A stretch of 64,000 bases of DNA from Marinococcus luteus_A (GTDB lineage: Bacteria > Bacillota > Bacilli > Bacillales > Marinococcaceae). The stretch's first letter is position 1, and every line of letters begins with the position of its first letter. The notes beneath the pieces were generated by a model. The model ran no database searches, was not told where the DNA came from, and saw nothing but the letters and a program-made list of their open reading frames with translations. The translations under genes were made by a program, and so were the position numbers. Of the stretch, positions 26,071 through 35,391 are shown piece after piece. The stretch lies in the NCBI RefSeq assembly GCF_034497705.1, contig NZ_JAXRUV010000010.1, positions 28,912 through 92,911 on the forward strand. The letters are read 5' to 3'.

Positions 26071-26883
26071 TTATTTTAACAGTTGATCGAGTGGAACGCG
26101 CACTCCCCAGTGGTTGACCGGTCCATTGCCTTTACCAATCTCAAGGGGGTGGGCAATCGCATTGGTAATATATTCTTTGCTTTCCTGCACTGCTAAATAG
26201 ATGGATTTCCCTCGTGCAAGCTTTGCGGCAATCGCGGCTGATAGTGTACAGCCTGTACCGTGCGTATGCCTTGTATCCGTCCGTGGCGAACGGAAATAGT
26301 GAATTTCTCCGTCGACGTACAAAATATCGACTGCGTCTTCTTTCATATGGCCGCCCTTGACCAGCGCTGCCCGGGCCCCTAATTCATCAACAATTTTTTT
26401 AGCAGCTGCTTCCATCTCTTCTAGGGACTGGACCTGAAAGTCCGTCAGGCTTGCTGCCTCAGCCATATTCGGCGTAACGACTGCGGCCAGAGGAAGAAAT
26501 TCATTTTTCATGACTTCAAGCGTCTCCTTCTCAGACAGAGAATCTCCGCTTGTAGCAACCATCACCGGGTCGATAACCACCGGCAGGTCATATTTTTTCA
26601 GCATGTTCACCGTCGTGCGGATCATATTTGGCGTTGCAATCATTCCGGTTTTTACCGCATCCGGCATAATATCATCAAAGACGGAATCCAGCTGGGCCTG
26701 AAGCAGACTGGTACTCATATGCTCCACCCGCTGAACCCCGGTCGTATTTTGCGCGAGCACACTCGTAATAGCAGACATTCCATATGCTTCACATTCCTGA
26801 AATGCTTTCAAATCAGCCTGGATGCCAGCCCCGCCGGTAGGATCTGTTCCGGCGATGGTTAATACTTTAGGTACCTGTGGCAT
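26071..26883 (-). CDS. thiD: Hydroxymethylpyrimidine/phosphomethylpyrimidine kinase
   Basis: Phosphorylates HMP and HMP-P to HMP pyrophosphate. The 270-residue ribokinase-family protein has the motifs IAGTDPTGGAGIQADLKAF, MPDAVKTGMIATP, VVIDPVMVATSGD and HTHGTGCTLSAAIA. The start ATG 26883 follows AAGGAGG. It is the first gene of the salvage operon, 40 bp after the terminator of the TPP riboswitch. Confidence 0.95.
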   Translation of the reverse strand: MPQVPKVLTIAGTDPTGGAGIQADLKAFQECEAYGMSAITSVLAQNTTGVQRVEHMSTSLLQAQLDSVFDDIMPDAVKTGMIATPNMIRTTVNMLKKYDLPVVIDPVMVATSGDSLSEKETLEVMKNEFLPLAAVVTPNMAEAASLTDFQVQSLEEMEAAAKKIVDELGARAALVKGGHMKEDAVDILYVDGEIHYFRSPRTDTRHTHGTGCTLSAAIAAKLARGKSIYLAVQESKEYITNAIAHPLEIGKGNGPVNHWGVRVPLDQLLK

Positions 26884-26922
26884 TCGTTGTATCCTCCTTC
26901 AGAAGGAATCCTGCTTTAGGTT

Positions 26923-27077
26923 CAAAAAAAGCTCACCCCCTGAAAGTAGAGAGTGAGCTTTGGCGTATACGTACGTATTTGTATAAAACGAAGCTCCACT
27001 TCCCTACGCTGGTACTACCCAGATCAGGTTCGAAGGGACCAAGAATGGTTCTTGTCTCAGCGCAGGCGCCCCTAGCG
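26923..27077 (-). promoter_or_regulatory. TPP riboswitch of the thiDME operon
   Basis: Minus strand. The aptamer (about 26998-27077) has CTAGGGGCGCC, GCTGAGA, CCTTCGAACCTGATCTGG and ACCAGCGTAGGGAA, all canonical TPP elements. A terminator at 26923-26962 (AAAGCTCAC / GTGAGCTTTTTTT) follows. High TPP should cause premature termination. Confidence 0.95.
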
Positions 27078-27098
27078 GATTCCTTACTATTTTTCTCA

Positions 27099-27128
27099 AT
27101 CGTACGTGACGCACAGTCCTAATGTCAA
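27099..27128 (-). promoter_or_regulatory. SigA-type promoter of the thiDME operon
   Basis: Minus strand TTGACA (27123-27128), 18-base spacer, TACGAT (27099-27104). Transcription would start about 15 bases before the aptamer. The -35 box overlaps the TGA stop codon of the upstream efflux gene, so the promoter is packed into the gene end. Confidence 0.65.
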
Positions 27129-30100
27129 TTTTTTTCATTATCGCCGGGCTTTTTATTTTTGTCCGTATCCTTCGGGGCACGGTCCCGTTCCTCGTTTTGT
27201 GAGTTGCCGACGATACGTTCGAGAAGGTACAGAATCTCATCCCGCGACAAGTCTTCGCGTTTTTTATCTTCTATATTCTCAGGTTCCTTGCTCTCTTCTG
27301 TAGTTTCATTTTTCTGCTGGTCTTCATTATTATTCTGTTCTTCCTGTTCTCTCTTTTCCCGTTCCTTGCGTCTTTCTTCTACTTCCCAGCCGTACATATA
27401 GCCTCCGTCCGGCATGGCGAATTTTTTATTCATGCTTCTTGTTTCCTTGGTAAACAAGGTATAGAGCGTTGGAATAATAAACAGCGTCAGGAACGTACTG
27501 CTGATGAGACCGCCAATAACCGCAATACCCATTGGCTGCTGAATTTCTGATCCTTCCCCGAAACCGAGGGCAAGCGGCAGCACACCAAGGATAGTCGTAG
27601 AAGCTGTCATCAGAATAGGACGTGCCCGCTTTTTCACAGATTCAATGACTGCTTCTCTTACCGGCATCCCCCGTTCCACCAGCTGATTCGTATAATCAAC
27701 AAGCACAATCGCGTTGTTAACAACAATACCTGCAAGTACAATCAAGCCGATAAACACAGTGATACTAAGTGGTGTCTGGGTTGCAAACAGGGCAAGCATA
27801 ACACCGATCACGACCAGCGGCACGCTGAACATTACCACAAATGGATATTTGAATGATTCAAACTGGCCGGCCATGACGAGATAAATGAACACTACCGCCA
27901 GCAGGAAGGCAAACACCAGACTTTGAATGCTGTCATCGAGAAGCTCCTGTTCGCCAGAGAAGTTCAAGGTAGTCGCCGCTCCTGTATCCACGTCGTCAAT
28001 TGTGTCTTCAATTAACGTAGAGGTTTCGTTCAGGCTTGTACCGGAGCCATATGTGACTGTAAATTCAGTACTCCGCTCCTGATCAAGCCGGTTAATAACC
28101 GCAGGCCCCTCTCCTTCTTCAATATCAGCGACGTCGCTTAAGCTGACATATTCTCCTTCCGGAGTAGCAAGCTGCAGGCTTTCAAGGTCATCCTGATTCT
28201 CAAGGGAGTCCTCTGCATACTGCACGTTAACATTCAGCGCACCTTCGTTATCTGTCTGAATCGTCGATGCTACTTCCCCGCTTGTCGTGCTGTTCACCGT
28301 TTCGGCTATTTCAGCAGGTGTCAGACCGTTATCCTGCGCTTCGTCTTCATTAATCTGAACCTGGATTTCCGGTGCTGTCTCTTCATCTGACGTTTCTACA
28401 TTACGAATCGTGTTTTCACTTTCAAGCTCCGACTGCACTTCATTTGCGTCTTCCTCGAGCCGCTCTTCATTTTCATTTGAGAGCGTAAATTCCACGGAAT
28501 TCGCTTCCCCACCGCCGATGGCTGCAGAAGACGATAACGAAATGTCCGCCTGCTCGTCAGTGTTCTCCACATCGGATTCAATTTCTTCAATCATTTCTTC
28601 GGTCGATATATCCCGGTCTTCGAGATCCTCCATTGTAACTGTAATAGAAGCTTCGTTAGAGCCCGAGCTCCCACCACCGCCGCCTCCAGCTGCAACTCCG
28701 CTGCCGCCCGAGCCGACTACCGCCATATAGCTTGCAATCTCATCCTGATCTTCAAGCACGCTTTCAATTTCATCAACTGTTTCACCAGTCGTTTCCAGAT
28801 TCGTGCCATTTTCTTTTTCAACATCAATCGTGAAAAAGCCCTGGTCCGTCGTCGGGATAAAGTTCACCCCGGTCTGGGCAATACCGCCGGCCCCGCCAAG
28901 AAGCAGCACAAGCGTTAACAGCAGCGCGACAGCGCGGTGTCCGAGGACCCAGCGGATCGAGCGGTCCAGAAATCTCATTGGCCGGGATTTTTCACGTTTT
29001 ACTTCCCTGTCTTCCGGCAGTGGCTTCAGCACACGGCTCGCAATCATCGGCACAACCGTTACAGCTACAAGCAGGGATGCAAGCAGGCTGAAGGCTACCG
29101 ATAAGGCGAAGGCCTGGAAAATCTCGCCTACAATACCGGAAATAAAGACGATTGGTAAAAAGACGGCTACTGTCGTCAAGGTCGAAGCTGTAATCGCTCC
29201 GGCTACTTCCTTTGTACCGTCGAGAGCCGCCCGTTTAGGAAGCTTTTTCATCGACAGGTGCCTGTATATGTTTTCAATAACAACAATCGCGTTGTCGACA
29301 AGCATCCCGATACCAAGTGCCAGTCCACCCATGGTCATTAAGTTTAAGCTCACATTGGTAAAGTAAAGAAATGCAAAGGTTACAATAACCGAAAACGGTA
29401 TCGCAATACCGATAATGAGCGGTGTCGTTAAGTTTCTTAAGAAGAAGAAAAGAACAACCATGGCGAATACACCGCCGGCAATTAACGCAAGTGCTACACT
29501 GTTAATAGACTGCTGGACGTAATCCCCTTCATCGTAGATCATTGTAGTATCGAGATCATTATACTGGTCTTCTTCAAGCAGATCGTCCAGGGTTTCATTA
29601 AAGTCGGTAGATACCTGGGCCGTGTTGGCATCTGACTCCTTCAGCACGGTCATTTGAATGCCGGGCTCCTGATTCACTTCCGTATAGGCTGTTTGTTCCT
29701 CAGTGGTGCGCTCTACTTCTCCTACATCACCGACAGTAACCGTATCACCGGATTCATTCTGGCCGACTGATACTTCTTCTAAATCCTCAACCCCACCGAG
29801 TTCATTGACCGTCCGGGTCGTTAACGTTTGATCCCCGGAGGTGATCGTCCCTCCTGGCTGAGTGATATTATTTGCCTGTACAGCATTAGTGACATCGGAC
29901 TGGGTCACATTGTTGTCTTCAAGCGATTCCTGATCGAGCGAAATCTGAAATTCTTCGCTTAGGCCGCCGCTCGTGTCAACACTTGCAACTCCCTCCGTCC
30001 GCTCAAGCTCGGTGACCATATCCTCCACCTGGCTCTGGGTTTCAGCCAGCCCGTTCCCTTCGGAATAAGCTGCCATTTGAATCATGCCCTGCGCGTCCGG

Positions 30101-30490
30101 ATCAAATTCGATAAAGGAAGGGTCCCCGGCATCGTCTGGCAGGTTCGCGTTATTCATGGCATTGTTGATCTCCTGCTCCACATCCTCCACCGATGTGCTC
30201 CATGAGAGTTCAAGCAGGACAAGGCTGCTGCCTTCCTCTGATTGTGAAGTCATACGGTCCAGCCCTTCGATGGTGGAGAGCTGTTCTTCCATCGGTTCTG
30301 TGACGCTGGTTTCAATTTCTTCAGGTCCGGCGCCCTCATAGTTTGTGGCTACAGCTGCGACCGGTGGTTCAATTTCCGGAAACAGCTGCAAAGGCAGATT
30401 CGTCAGCGATACGAAACCCATCATGATAAATAAAATCATGCCGACAATAGTCAGTTTCGGCCGCCGGATAGATGTGCGGGTAATTTTCAT
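27125..30490 (-). CDS. RND-family efflux transporter, SwrC/AcrB type
   Basis: A 1121-residue proton-driven exporter of the AcrB/AcrD/AcrF family; Bacillus SwrC (YerP) is the likely relative. It begins with KITRTSIRRPKLTIVGMILF and has about 12 membrane spans around two large extracellular domains. Recognisable stretches are LALGIGMLVDNAIVVIENIYRH (Asp in TM4 region) and GIVVNNAIVLVDYTNQL. The outer domains are very acidic (long Glu/Asp-rich runs), fitting a halophile. A Gly-rich loop lies near residue 590. The last 100 residues are a hydrophilic Glu/Lys/Asn/Gln tail without known domain. The start is ATG 30490, eight bases after GGAGG. A MarR gene and a perfect palindrome lie just upstream. 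No membrane-fusion protein is present. Confidence 0.92.
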   Translation of the reverse strand: MKITRTSIRRPKLTIVGMILFIMMGFVSLTNLPLQLFPEIEPPVAAVATNYEGAGPEEIETSVTEPMEEQLSTIEGLDRMTSQSEEGSSLVLLELSWSTSVEDVEQEINNAMNNANLPDDAGDPSFIEFDPDAQGMIQMAAYSEGNGLAETQSQVEDMVTELERTEGVASVDTSGGLSEEFQISLDQESLEDNNVTQSDVTNAVQANNITQPGGTITSGDQTLTTRTVNELGGVEDLEEVSVGQNESGDTVTVGDVGEVERTTEEQTAYTEVNQEPGIQMTVLKESDANTAQVSTDFNETLDDLLEEDQYNDLDTTMIYDEGDYVQQSINSVALALIAGGVFAMVVLFFFLRNLTTPLIIGIAIPFSVIVTFAFLYFTNVSLNLMTMGGLALGIGMLVDNAIVVIENIYRHLSMKKLPKRAALDGTKEVAGAITASTLTTVAVFLPIVFISGIVGEIFQAFALSVAFSLLASLLVAVTVVPMIASRVLKPLPEDREVKREKSRPMRFLDRSIRWVLGHRAVALLLTLVLLLGGAGGIAQTGVNFIPTTDQGFFTIDVEKENGTNLETTGETVDEIESVLEDQDEIASYMAVVGSGGSGVAAGGGGGGSSGSNEASITVTMEDLEDRDISTEEMIEEIESDVENTDEQADISLSSSAAIGGGEANSVEFTLSNENEERLEEDANEVQSELESENTIRNVETSDEETAPEIQVQINEDEAQDNGLTPAEIAETVNSTTSGEVASTIQTDNEGALNVNVQYAEDSLENQDDLESLQLATPEGEYVSLSDVADIEEGEGPAVINRLDQERSTEFTVTYGSGTSLNETSTLIEDTIDDVDTGAATTLNFSGEQELLDDSIQSLVFAFLLAVVFIYLVMAGQFESFKYPFVVMFSVPLVVIGVMLALFATQTPLSITVFIGLIVLAGIVVNNAIVLVDYTNQLVERGMPVREAVIESVKKRARPILMTASTTILGVLPLALGFGEGSEIQQPMGIAVIGGLISSTFLTLFIIPTLYTLFTKETRSMNKKFAMPDGGYMYGWEVEERRKEREKREQEEQNNNEDQQKNETTEESKEPENIEDKKREDLSRDEILYLLERIVGNSQNEERDRAPKDTDKNKKPGDNEKN

Positions 30491-30540
30491 GCATCGTTCC
30501 TCCATTGGTATGTATATTTCGGTAGTTCATCGTCTAAACT

Positions 30541-30555
30541 GTTAAGTAACTTAAC
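30541..30555. promoter_or_regulatory. Perfect palindrome, probable MarR operator of the efflux gene
   Basis: GTTAAGT-A-ACTTAAC is a perfect 15-bp inverted repeat located 51-65 bp before the efflux start codon and after the MarR gene. MarR proteins typically bind AT-rich palindromes of this size. Confidence 0.6.
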
Positions 30556-30621
30556 TACACAAACAACCTTAAACGACTGGATGGCTTCCGTCAATGAAGA
30601 TGCATGGGCGGCCTGCTTTTT

Positions 30622-31089
30622 TTATTTTTTATAAGCGTTATTAATTTCTTCTTCAAGCCGGTGTATGACCTGGGTTGCCTGCTTTAATTCTTCAAGCGGT
30701 ATTTTAGCAATGTACTGGTCGACGATATAATGTTGGAAATTTGTCAATTCTTCTTTCAGCTTCCGGCCTTTCATCCCATAGACAAGCTGTGTTTCCCTTT
30801 TGTTTTCTTTATTGGCAGCACGATAAAGAAGATCTTCTTCCTCGAGACGCTTCATCGCCTGGCTTACTGCACTTTTTGAAATGCGCAGCCGGTGAGCCAT
30901 CTCTGTCAGCGTCAGGCCCTCGTGCCTCAGGTTCATAAAAAACAGCGCTTCCTGGCGGGTCGTCAATTGCAGCTCCCCGAGCATCGGAACCTCCGGCTGC
31001 AGCAGTGTACTAATATTTTCAAGCGTATTTACCGCCTGTTCAAACAGCTCCCTGTGTGTATATGGTTCCATTTCGCTCATCCCATTCAT
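30622..31089 (-). CDS. MarR-family transcriptional regulator
   Basis: A 155-residue winged-helix regulator. Its HTH region is LTLTEMAHRLRISKSAVSQAMKRLEEEDLL, and the wing has ENKRETQLVYGMKGRKL. Long helices at both ends should form the dimer interface. Its ATG overlaps the stop of coaW (31086-31089), so the two are translationally coupled. The efflux gene follows 131 bp downstream with a palindromic site between. It most likely represses the efflux gene and may sense a substrate of the pump. Confidence 0.88.
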   Translation of the reverse strand: MNGMSEMEPYTHRELFEQAVNTLENISTLLQPEVPMLGELQLTTRQEALFFMNLRHEGLTLTEMAHRLRISKSAVSQAMKRLEEEDLLYRAANKENKRETQLVYGMKGRKLKEELTNFQHYIVDQYIAKIPLEELKQATQVIHRLEEEINNAYKK

Positions 31090-31946
31090 CCTTTTCTTTC
31101 AGCCTTCTTTGCAGCAATCTGCGGCTGTTCGTGCATGTAAGCACCTACAGCTCCACTAAATTCTCCGTAAGGAAGAAAGCATGGTTCTTTTCCGCGGAGC
31201 TTCGTGTAGCCGCCAATAATTTCTTTTAAATTGTCGTGCTTATCAAAGGTAGAGCCAATATATACTATGGAATCGGTGTTCAGCCGGTCGGCCATCTGCA
31301 CACTCATCGTTGTGATTGTCTCACCAATCATTCGTACAACAGCAGCAATGTAGTCTTTATTCTCATACTCATTATTTTTCATATTCATAATATTTCCGAA
31401 GTTGCTGGCCGTAAGATCTCCGGAAATCGGCGGCTCTTCATCAGTATAAATATCCTTTACCTTGACGTTCAGCGACCGTCCATCCCCTTCGTTTCCAAGA
31501 CGCAGTATTTCTTCATATGCTTCAATACCGGTGAGAAGGTAGGAAAGGCCGATAAGCGTTCCTCCTCCCATCCCGCTGCCGCCGACGCGTTCGTATTCTT
31601 CCGGGCCGGCGAAATGTATCGAGGTTCCGGTTCCGACGTTAGTAATAATATACGTGTCCCCGTAGGTATTGTCTTCATTAAAACGCTTCCGCAAATACGA
31701 AACGCCCCTACAGGTGGCTTCAAACTCACTAATAGGTTCTGCAGGCCAGGGCAGGGACTTCCGCAGCGTTTCCGCTTTTCCTCCTGTAATATGAATAACT
31801 GGATTGTCGATCCGGTCTTCAATCCATGTCTGCACCTTCTCCATGTCGGTGAGAGGTATTTTTTTCAGCTCCCATTCATCGTTCACACGGTAAGCAATTT
31901 TAATCAGCGTACCGCCTGCATCAATACCGACTACTTCATTTTTCAT
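31086..31946 (-). CDS. coaW: Type II pantothenate kinase
   Basis: Phosphorylates pantothenate, the first step of coenzyme A synthesis. The 286-residue ASKHA-fold enzyme has phosphate 1 motif GIDAGGTLIKIAY, the catalytic-Glu region ISEFEATCRGV and phosphate 2 motif TNVGTGTSIHFA. It also has VGGSGMGGGTLIGLSYLLTG. These are hallmarks of the staphylococcal/bacillar type II form, which is not strongly feedback-inhibited by CoA. The start ATG 31946 follows GGGGGAG. It is the first gene of a unit with the MarR regulator; the metabolic reason for that link is unknown. Confidence 0.93.
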   Translation of the reverse strand: MKNEVVGIDAGGTLIKIAYRVNDEWELKKIPLTDMEKVQTWIEDRIDNPVIHITGGKAETLRKSLPWPAEPISEFEATCRGVSYLRKRFNEDNTYGDTYIITNVGTGTSIHFAGPEEYERVGGSGMGGGTLIGLSYLLTGIEAYEEILRLGNEGDGRSLNVKVKDIYTDEEPPISGDLTASNFGNIMNMKNNEYENKDYIAAVVRMIGETITTMSVQMADRLNTDSIVYIGSTFDKHDNLKEIIGGYTKLRGKEPCFLPYGEFSGAVGAYMHEQPQIAAKKAERKG

Positions 31947-32184
31947 TCTTCTCCCCCTGTCCCGCTTTCAAATAGTTATATCTTCTGTCGTCTCTTCGTA
32001 TTTTATCCTACTTCCTGATGAATTGAAAACGATGCAGCACGCTGTTCCTTCCCGTTTTTCTTAAAATTACAGGTTTCCTGCTTCGCAACGGCGTTAATTT
32101 TGTTAAAATAATACTAATGCCTGATACGCAGGTATCTATAACAAGGTCCTCCGTTTCAACATAGAGGAAGAATGGGGAAAGCAG

Positions 32185-33642
32185 ATGGGCTTCGAGATAT
32201 TATCCATTTTCTTAGCAATATTATCGGTTTTTAATTTATTTTTCGCCTTTGTCATTATCTTTATTGAAAAACGCAACGCGACCGCCATCTGGGCCTGGAT
32301 CATGGTGCTGTTTTTTATCCCTTTTCTAGGATTCGTGCTTTATTTAATTTTCGGGCAGAACCTGACTAGAAAACGGCTGTTTGACTGGGCAGATATCGAA
32401 AAGATCGGAATTGAAGAGCTGATTCAGGAACAGATGCATACACTGCGTAACGGCACTTTTCAATTTTCGGATTCCGTCTCCTCTAAGCACCGGGACCTGA
32501 TCTACATGCAGCTTGCAAATGATGGGTCGGTCCTTACGAAGGAAAACGACGTCCGGGTGTATACGGACGGACACGAAAAGTTCGATAATCTGATTAAAGA
32601 TATCGAGAAGGCTCAGGATCATATTCACCTGCAGTACTACATTCTTCGAAGCGACAACCTCGGACGAAGGGTTATCGAAGCATTAAGGAAAAAAGCAGAA
32701 GAGGGAGTAGTCGTCCGGCTGCTCTACGATGACATGGGCTCAAGAAAGATGCGTAAAAAAGCACTCCAGGGCCTTGAAGAAGCCGGCGGAGAAGCAGCGG
32801 TCTTCTTCCCGAAGCGTCTGCCGATTATTAATTTACGTCTCAATTACCGCAACCACCGGAAAATTGTTGTGATAGACGGAAAAACCTCCTACGTTGGCGG
32901 ATTTAATATTGGCGATGAATACCTTGGTCTCAGCAAAAAGTTCGGTTACTGGCGGGACACCCACCTGCGTCTGGAAGGGCAGTCTGTCAAAACAGCGCAG
33001 ACACGGTTTATTCTCGACTGGAACCAGGCTAATTCCAGAAATCCCATCCATTACGAAGAGCGTTATTTTCCTACTCTCGCAGAGCCCGGGGAATGCAGTA
33101 TGCAGATTGTGTCGAGTGGTCCGGACTCCGAATGGGAGCAGATTAAAAACGGATATATAAAAATGATCAACTCTGCCAAGCATTCAGTTTATATTCAGAC
33201 ACCCTATTTTATTCCCGATGAGAGTCTGATGGATGCCATCCGGATCGCTTCTTTATCCGGGGTCGACGTCCGCATCATGATCCCGAGCATGCCCGATCAT
33301 CCGTTTGTTTACTGGGCCACGTATTCTCACGTGGGCATTGTTCTTCGTGCCGGCGCCCGTGTTTATATTTACAACAATGGTTTTATTCATGCCAAAACGA
33401 TCATGGTGGATGACGAAATCAGTTCGGTGGGCACGGCCAACATCGACGTGCGCAGCTTCCGGCTGAACTTCGAAGTGAACGCTTTTATCTATCATGCGGA
33501 AACGACGAAACAGCTGACCGATACCTTCTTGTACGATATGGATACACACTCCTCCGAGCTCACCCTCGAGGCGTACCGGCAGCGCTCGCTCTGGATCCGT
33601 ATCAAGGAAGCGGTCTCCCACCTTTTATCCCCTATTTTATAA
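32185..33642 (+). CDS. cls: Cardiolipin synthase
   Basis: A 485-residue membrane phospholipase-D-family enzyme that condenses two phosphatidylglycerols into cardiolipin. Two N-terminal membrane segments (about residues 3-28 and 36-58) precede two HKD motifs: NHRKIVVIDGKTSYVGGFN near residue 220 and IHAKTIMVDDEISSVGTAN near 400. Length and layout are those of bacillar ClsA. It starts at ATG 32185 and stands alone. Cardiolipin commonly rises with salinity in halotolerant bacilli. Confidence 0.94.
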   Translation: MGFEILSIFLAILSVFNLFFAFVIIFIEKRNATAIWAWIMVLFFIPFLGFVLYLIFGQNLTRKRLFDWADIEKIGIEELIQEQMHTLRNGTFQFSDSVSSKHRDLIYMQLANDGSVLTKENDVRVYTDGHEKFDNLIKDIEKAQDHIHLQYYILRSDNLGRRVIEALRKKAEEGVVVRLLYDDMGSRKMRKKALQGLEEAGGEAAVFFPKRLPIINLRLNYRNHRKIVVIDGKTSYVGGFNIGDEYLGLSKKFGYWRDTHLRLEGQSVKTAQTRFILDWNQANSRNPIHYEERYFPTLAEPGECSMQIVSSGPDSEWEQIKNGYIKMINSAKHSVYIQTPYFIPDESLMDAIRIASLSGVDVRIMIPSMPDHPFVYWATYSHVGIVLRAGARVYIYNNGFIHAKTIMVDDEISSVGTANIDVRSFRLNFEVNAFIYHAETTKQLTDTFLYDMDTHSSELTLEAYRQRSLWIRIKEAVSHLLSPIL

Positions 33643-33650
33643 ACGGTACA

Positions 33651-33690
33651 AAAATCCGCTGCCTCTTAACGAGAAGCAGCGGATTTTTTA
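33651..33690. terminator. Bidirectional terminator between cls and glycerate kinase
   Basis: AAAATCCGCTGC / GCAGCGGATTTTTT hairpin between two convergent genes. Confidence 0.9.
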
Positions 33691-34821
33691 TGTTTTCCAC
33701 AGGCCGCCGAGGCTCCGGGCCCAGTTTTCGATGTAGCGTGTGCTTTCCTTCATTGCCTCCTCCAGGGAAACGATTCCCGGCACCATACTGAAAGCAGCAT
33801 CAATGCCCGCTTCATAAACCTTTTCATAACCTTCGCCAAGCTGACCGGCAACCGCAACGACCGTACTTCCTTGCGGGGAGGCTTTCGCTACTCCAACCGG
33901 CGTTTTGCCAAATACGGTCTGAGCATCAATTTTTCCTTCGCCGGTAATAACAAGCGAAGCCCCGGCACTTCGTTCCGCGAAGCGGCTCTCTTCAAGTACA
34001 ATTTCTATGCCCGGCTCAAGCGCAGCATTTAAAAAAGCTATCGCTCCAGCCCCCAGACCACCTGCTGCTCCCGCTCCTTTTTCCTCAAGCACTGGTTTAT
34101 GCAGATCCTGTTCAATTACTACCCCAAACACAAGCAACGCTTCATCCAGCTCCTGAACAGCTTCAGCCCCTGCCCCCTTCTGCGGGCCATAGACAGCACT
34201 TGCTCCCTCTGGCCCCGTCAGTGGATTCGTAACGTCACAGGCAGCACGCACGGTTACTTCATGAATTCTTTTATCGAGTCCGCCCGTATCAATGCGGTAC
34301 AGATGCTTTAGCGCCCCTCCGCCGGGCCCAAGGTCATTTCCGTCCCGGTTCAGGAAGCGAACGCCCAGCGCAGCTGCCATCCCGGCCCCGCCATCATTCG
34401 TGGCACTTCCTCCCAGACCTAAAATAATCCGCTCCGCTCCTTTGTTGAGCGCTTTCAAAATCATTTGTCCTGTACCGTAGGAGGTGGCCGTTAACGGGTC
34501 CCTGCTCTCTTTAGCCACCAGGCCGATTCCTGAAGCTTCTGCCATTTCAATAACCGCCGTTCGGGACTTATGGATGTAGACAAACTCAGCCATCACGGTG
34601 CTCCCGTCCGGCCCGAGCGCCTCCACTGTATGAACCTCACCGCCAAGGCCATCCCGGAGCGACTGTGTGGTTCCTTCGCCACCATCGGCCATGGGTATCA
34701 GCTCTGTAACGAGGTCCTTAGAGTTTCCAATACCCCGACGGAAACCCCTTTCGATTGCCTGAGCGGCTTCCATTGCCGTCATGCTTTCCTTAAATGAATC
34801 CGGTGCGATCACTACTTTCAA
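33688..34821 (-). CDS. glxK: Glycerate kinase, GlxK/GarK family
   Basis: A 377-residue ATP-dependent glycerate kinase (type 1). Signatures are VVIAPDSFKESMTAMEAAQAIERG at the start, LIPMADGGEGTTQSL, GLGGSATNDGGAGMAAALG and VITGEGKIDAQTVFGKTP. It yields 2- or 3-phosphoglycerate from glycerate. The start is TTG 34821 after AAGGAGGAGG. No glyoxylate or tartronate genes flank it here. The 2-hydroxyacid dehydrogenase at 22217 could in principle feed it, but they are 11 kb apart. Confidence 0.92.
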   Translation of the reverse strand: MKVVIAPDSFKESMTAMEAAQAIERGFRRGIGNSKDLVTELIPMADGGEGTTQSLRDGLGGEVHTVEALGPDGSTVMAEFVYIHKSRTAVIEMAEASGIGLVAKESRDPLTATSYGTGQMILKALNKGAERIILGLGGSATNDGGAGMAAALGVRFLNRDGNDLGPGGGALKHLYRIDTGGLDKRIHEVTVRAACDVTNPLTGPEGASAVYGPQKGAGAEAVQELDEALLVFGVVIEQDLHKPVLEEKGAGAAGGLGAGAIAFLNAALEPGIEIVLEESRFAERSAGASLVITGEGKIDAQTVFGKTPVGVAKASPQGSTVVAVAGQLGEGYEKVYEAGIDAAFSMVPGIVSLEEAMKESTRYIENWARSLGGLWKT

Positions 34822-34842
34822 TTATGCCTCCTCCTTTACGCT

Positions 34843-35292
34843 TTACGACTGGCTGGGATAAATAGAAGATGCATGCTGATCGAGCATTTTTTCAAACAGC
34901 CACTTTTTTTCCGGGAGCGGCAGCATACAGTCAAAGTTTTTCATGTCTTCGTTTTTAAAAAAGCCGAGCGTCCCCTGGCAGAAGCCGCAATAGGATGTTT
35001 GATGAGTCAGCGGCTGCTCATCCGGGAACCAGTCATTTTCCGAAGGTACAAATTCGCCGCTCATATTCCACCCGGTTCCGTCGACTAACTGTACAGAAGC
35101 AAGAAGCTTGTACGCCTTTTCCCCTTTCTCTCCGTCTGCGGCTGCCATCTGCACATAGGAGTCCGCTACCTGAAGCAGGCGGGGAATTTCATTTTCCCGA
35201 AGCTCCCGGAAGGACGGGGTTTCCTGTCCTGTCTGACGCAGGTAGTTCATATGCTCCTTATATCTCGATAAATACAAATGGATAGGTTCCAA
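34843..35292 (-). CDS. Uncharacterised 149-residue protein with a CxxC motif
   Basis: I do not recognise this soluble, acidic protein. The first half is helical (LRENEIPRLLQVADSYVQMAA). The second half holds SYCGFCQGTLGFF, a CxxC that could bind metal or act in redox chemistry, though a second Cys pair is missing. The start is TTG 35292 behind AAGGGGG. It precedes glycerate kinase by 21 bp on the same strand and may be co-transcribed with it. Confidence 0.7.
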   Translation of the reverse strand: MEPIHLYLSRYKEHMNYLRQTGQETPSFRELRENEIPRLLQVADSYVQMAAADGEKGEKAYKLLASVQLVDGTGWNMSGEFVPSENDWFPDEQPLTHQTSYCGFCQGTLGFFKNEDMKNFDCMLPLPEKKWLFEKMLDQHASSIYPSQS

Positions 35293-35342
35293 TTCGTGTC
35301 CCCCTTTTTTTCAGTATAGCATGAGTAGTCTGTTGAAATAAT

Positions 35343-35391
35343 AAAAGAACACCCCACCCCGCTGCAGCAGCGGCTTTGAGATGTTCTTCTA
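35343..35391 (-). terminator. Terminator of the sqd operon
   Basis: Minus-strand AAGAACA / TGTTCTT outer arms enclosing CCGCTGC / GCAGCGG, followed by TTTATT. Confidence 0.75.
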
